Both the position numbers and the translations under genes were made by a program. The notes under the pieces were generated by a model. The model saw nothing but the letters and a program-made list of their open reading frames with translations, was not told the DNA's origin and did no database searches. Below, piece after piece: positions 14,777-17,496 of a DNA stretch of 17,496 nucleotides; positions within the stretch are counted from its first letter, which is position 1; each line of letters starts with the position of its first letter. This DNA is from Bacilli bacterium (lineage in GTDB: Bacteria > Bacillota_I > Bacilli_A > RF39 > UBA660), in contig JAEDJI010000015.1 of NCBI GenBank assembly GCA_016296435.1, forward strand, positions 1 through 17,496, given 5' to 3'.

Positions 14777-16423
14777 ATGGAAAAGATAAAAATAAACTTA
14801 TTAGATAATTATTATGAGTATGATAAAGGAATTAGTTTGTCAGAGGTTGCTTTAGATTTTAGAGATAAGTATAAATATTCAATTCTTGCAGGTTTTGTTG
14901 ATAATGAATTTTGTGAGCTTAATTATTGTTTAAATAAAGATTGTTCTATTAAGTTTGTTACTGTGGATGATTCAGTTGGTAATACTATTTATAAAAAAGG
15001 ACTTCTTTTTGTGCTTTTATATGCATTTAAGCTTATATATGGTTCAAGTAATACTTTAAAAGCTTGTCATTCTTTAGGAAAAGGTATTAGAATGAGAAGT
15101 GATAATGCTTTGAATAAGGATGATTTAACTAATATTAAGAATAAGATGATGGAACTTATTGAAAAGGATTTAAAGATTGAAAAGGTTTTAGTGGATAAGG
15201 GTGCTGCGATTGATTATTTTATTAATAATGGTGATTTTGAAAAAGCTAGTACTTTTAAGTATTTGACTAATCATTATGTTAATTTATATAAAATAGGGGA
15301 TTATTATAATTATTTCTTTAGTTATATGCCTATTAGTACTGGAGTGTTTACATTATTTGATTTGTTTTTAGTTGATGATAATAATTTTATATTAGGGTTC
15401 CCTTCGGTTGGAAATGATGCTCCTGAAGTAAAGGATTATAATTTATTGCTTGATGCTTTTAATAATTGTTATAAGCGTGCTAAAAGGCTTGGTATATTTA
15501 CTTCTTCAGACATAAATGAAATTGTTGCTAGTGGTAAGATAGGAGATATTATTAAGATAACTGAGGTTATTTCTAGTAATGATTTATTAAATATTGCTAG
15601 AAAAATATATGATTTTGGAGGTAAAATTAGGATTGTTTTATTATCTGGACCTTCTTCAAGTGGCAAGACTACGACTGCTAGAAAGTTATCGATGTTTTTA
15701 AAGAGTTTTGGTTACAATCCTGTTTCTTTGTCAATTGATGATTATTTTGTTGAGAGGGAGGATACTCCAAGGCTTCCTAATGGGGATTATGATTTTGAAA
15801 GTATTAAGGCTATAGATGTTGATTTGTTTAATGATAATTTAAATAAATTACTTAGTGGTGAGGAAGTAAAAATACCTACTTTTAATTTTAAGAAGGGTGT
15901 TAAAGAGTATCTAGGTAATACATTAAAACTAGGTGATAAGGATATATTAATTATAGAGGGTCTTCATGCTCTTAATGATGAACTTACTTATAATATAGAT
16001 AATGATAAGAAGTATAAGATTTATGTTTCTCCTCTTACTGATCTTAATATAGATAATTATAACATGGTTTCTAATTCTGATCTTAGACTTATTCGTAGGA
16101 TTTTAAGAGATAATAGAACTCGTGGTTATAGTGCTGAGCATACTATTAGTACATGGCAAAATGTAAGGGATGGGGAAAGAAAGTTTATTTATCCTAATCA
16201 TTCTAATGCCGATGTTATTTATAATACTTCGCTCATATATGAAATTGGGGTATTAAAGCTTTATGTTTTACCTTTGCTTTATGAAATAGATAGCAAGTCT
16301 CCTTCTTATTATGAGGCTGTTAGATTAATTAATTTTTTAGGAATGTTTTCTGCAATTAGTAGTGAAGAAATTCCTAGCGAATCTATACTTAGAGAATTTA
16401 TTGGAAATAGTTATTTTGAATAG
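14777..16423 (+). CDS. TGS-domain nucleoside (uridine) kinase with ThrRS-like N-terminus
   Basis: This belongs to the long uridine-kinase-like family in which the kinase is fused to the N-terminal part of threonyl-tRNA synthetase. The product has 548 residues. A TGS-like domain spans about 1-62 and a ThrRS second-additional-domain-like region about 65-240, including HSLGKGI at 98-104. The P-loop kinase occupies about 285-480, with Walker A GPSSSGKTT at 291-299 and the family DDYF segment after it. The ThrRS editing HxxxH pair is absent (the region reads LFVLLYAF), so tRNA editing is unlikely. The expected reaction is ATP-dependent phosphorylation of a nucleoside, but the true substrate is unproven. 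The start is the ATG at 14777 after AAGAGGTG. gapA begins 12 bases after its stop, so the two are probably co-transcribed. Confidence 0.82.
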   Translation: MEKIKINLLDNYYEYDKGISLSEVALDFRDKYKYSILAGFVDNEFCELNYCLNKDCSIKFVTVDDSVGNTIYKKGLLFVLLYAFKLIYGSSNTLKACHSLGKGIRMRSDNALNKDDLTNIKNKMMELIEKDLKIEKVLVDKGAAIDYFINNGDFEKASTFKYLTNHYVNLYKIGDYYNYFFSYMPISTGVFTLFDLFLVDDNNFILGFPSVGNDAPEVKDYNLLLDAFNNCYKRAKRLGIFTSSDINEIVASGKIGDIIKITEVISSNDLLNIARKIYDFGGKIRIVLLSGPSSSGKTTTARKLSMFLKSFGYNPVSLSIDDYFVEREDTPRLPNGDYDFESIKAIDVDLFNDNLNKLLSGEEVKIPTFNFKKGVKEYLGNTLKLGDKDILIIEGLHALNDELTYNIDNDKKYKIYVSPLTDLNIDNYNMVSNSDLRLIRRILRDNRTRGYSAEHTISTWQNVRDGERKFIYPNHSNADVIYNTSLIYEIGVLKLYVLPLLYEIDSKSPSYYEAVRLINFLGMFSAISSEEIPSESILREFIGNSYFE

Positions 16424-16435
16424 GAGGATATAGTT

Positions 16436-17431
16436 ATGAAAGTGGCAATTAATGGGTTTGGTAGAATAGGTAGATTATTATTTAGATTAATTTTAGAAGA
16501 GAGTGATATTGAGGTTGTAGCAATTAATGATTTATGTGATGCTAAACAACTTGCTTATTTACTTAAATATGATACTACTCAAGGAAGTTATAGAATTAAT
16601 GATATTAGTTATGATGAGGATTCTATAATAGTGGGTTCCAAAAAAATAAAAGTGTTTTCTGAGGTTGATCCTTTGAATCTTCCATGGGGTGCACTTGATG
16701 TTGATGTTGTTTTAGAGTGTACTGGTAAATTTGTTAAGTTAGAAGGGGCGTATTTGCATATTGAAAGTGGTGCTAAAAAGGTTGTTGTTTCTGCTCCTTG
16801 TAAGGGTGATGTTAAGACTATTGTTTATAATGTTAATGATAATATATTAGATGGTAGTGAGAAAGTTATTAGTGCTGCTAGTTGCACAACTAATTGTTTA
16901 GCTCCTGTGCTTAATCTTATTAATAATAATTTTGGTATTAAGAAAGGATATATGACTACTATTCATGCTGTTACTAATGATCAAGTTATTTTGGATGGGG
17001 AACATAAGAAAGGAATTGAATCTAGAAGAGGACGTTCTGCATTTATGAATATTGTTCCTACTTCTACTGGAGCTGCTTCTGGTATTGGAAAGGTTATTCC
17101 GTCTTTAGATGGAAAGCTTAGTGGATCTGCGATGAGGGTCCCTGTTGGTACTGGTAGTGTTATTGATTTGGTTCTTGAGCTTAATAGTTTAGTTAGTGCT
17201 GATGATATTAATAATATGTTTAAAAATAATAGTAATGAGACTGTTCATTTTACAATGGATCCTATTGTGTCTAGTGATGTTATTGGTACTAGTTATGGTG
17301 CTGTTGTTGATGGGTTGTTAACTAATGTATTAGATACTTCTGATGGGCAACTTGTTAAGATTGTTGCGTGGTATGATAATGAAATGGGTTATTGTAATCA
17401 AATGCTTAGAACTATTAAGAAATTAAAGTAA
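16436..17431 (+). CDS. gapA: Glyceraldehyde-3-phosphate dehydrogenase, type I
   Basis: This is the glycolytic enzyme oxidising glyceraldehyde 3-phosphate to 1,3-bisphosphoglycerate with reduction of NAD. The product has 331 residues, the normal size. NGFGRIGR (6-13) is the dinucleotide-binding loop and D32 favours NAD over NADP. The catalytic cysteine is C150 in SAASCTTNC and the assisting histidine is H177 in TTIHAVTNDQ. The C-terminus has WYDNEMGYCNQM. The position matching the Leu-Pro cofactor pair (187-188) of Geobacillus GapA reads Gly-Glu (188-189). The start is the ATG at 16436 after AGGAGG. No CggR regulator or pgk gene is adjacent in the window: the gene follows the nucleoside kinase, and its stop codon lies inside the next hairpin. 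Confidence 0.95.
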   Translation: MKVAINGFGRIGRLLFRLILEESDIEVVAINDLCDAKQLAYLLKYDTTQGSYRINDISYDEDSIIVGSKKIKVFSEVDPLNLPWGALDVDVVLECTGKFVKLEGAYLHIESGAKKVVVSAPCKGDVKTIVYNVNDNILDGSEKVISAASCTTNCLAPVLNLINNNFGIKKGYMTTIHAVTNDQVILDGEHKKGIESRRGRSAFMNIVPTSTGAASGIGKVIPSLDGKLSGSAMRVPVGTGSVIDLVLELNSLVSADDINNMFKNNSNETVHFTMDPIVSSDVIGTSYGAVVDGLLTNVLDTSDGQLVKIVAWYDNEMGYCNQMLRTIKKLK

Positions 17432-17460
17432 AAGAGTAAGAATAATTCTTACTCTTTTAC
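17428..17460. terminator. 15-pair hairpin, probable bidirectional terminator after gapA
   Basis: Bases 17428-17442 pair perfectly with 17446-17460 around a three-base loop. The 5' arm contains the gapA stop codon (17429-17431). T-runs are short on the plus strand (TTTT within the 3' arm); on the minus strand the hairpin is followed by TTTAATTT. This suits a terminator shared by convergent genes, as between whiA and dgkB. Confidence 0.7.
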
Positions 17461-17495
17461 TTGTAATAATTATTTATAAACTCTTTGTAGGCAAG
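17457..17495 (-). CDS. possible C-terminal end of a convergent gene
   Basis: Read on the minus strand, the last bases of the window give an open 12-codon tail, LAYKEFINNYYK, ending in a TAA (17457-17459) inside the hairpin. The layout mirrors the dgkB end, and the residues look protein-like. Only 39 bases are visible and a second frame also gives a short open tail, so neither family nor reality can be settled. Confidence 0.25.
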   Translation of the reverse strand, partial: LAYKEFINNYYK

Positions 17496-17496
17496 C

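Noticed and set aside
1..17496. Mobile elements, CRISPR, toxin-antitoxin, phage defence or biosynthetic clusters.
   Set aside because: All coding space is taken by recognised core genes, with no transposase, direct-repeat arrays, terminal inverted repeats or abrupt base-composition change.

Overview
The window is a stretch of very AT-rich chromosome from a low-GC Gram-positive bacterium. It carries WhiA, YvcK/GlmR, a DgkB-type lipid kinase, strong GGAGG ribosome binding sites and sigma-A-type promoters. TGA acts as a normal stop codon (methyltransferase and yvcK genes), so this is not the mycoplasma genetic code. A Bacilli-like lineage, perhaps an uncultivated gut Bacilli/Erysipelotrichia relative, fits best, but the exact taxon is inferred and not shown. 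No RNA genes, insertion sequences, CRISPR arrays or phage genes are visible, and no intergenic gap reaches 300 bases.

Bases 1-3856 are the secE-nusG-rplK-rplA-rplJ-rplL block followed by a YbxB/RsmC-like methyltransferase. Instead of one long operon, the block is cut into units with their own promoters: before secE, before rplK (inside the nusG-rplK gap), at the rplA stop codon before rplJ, and at the methyltransferase stop codon before rpoB. Three leader RNAs look like autoregulatory sites: an L1-type site before rplK, a second L1-type site before rplA, and a clear L10 leader with a terminator/antiterminator pair before rplJL. Bases 3953-11190 are rpoB and rpoC, overlapping by one base and closed by a strong intrinsic terminator that includes the rpoC stop codon.

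After rpoC the usual rpsL-rpsG-fusA-tuf genes are absent. Instead the order is yvcK-whiA (forward), then dgkB and clpP on the minus strand, then a TGS-domain nucleoside kinase and gapA (forward). This resembles the B. subtilis yvcJ-yvcK-whiA-crh...clpP...cggR-gapA neighbourhood, joined to the rpoC end and lacking rapZ/yvcJ, crh and cggR here. Convergent pairs (whiA/dgkB, and gapA with a possible gene at the right edge) share long bidirectional terminator hairpins that contain stop codons.

Functionally the region combines transcription and translation machinery with cell-envelope and carbon-flux control (YvcK, WhiA), proteolysis (ClpP), lipid recycling (DgkB) and glycolysis (GapA). I found no convincing novel multi-gene system. 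The most interesting material is regulatory RNA and promoter architecture.
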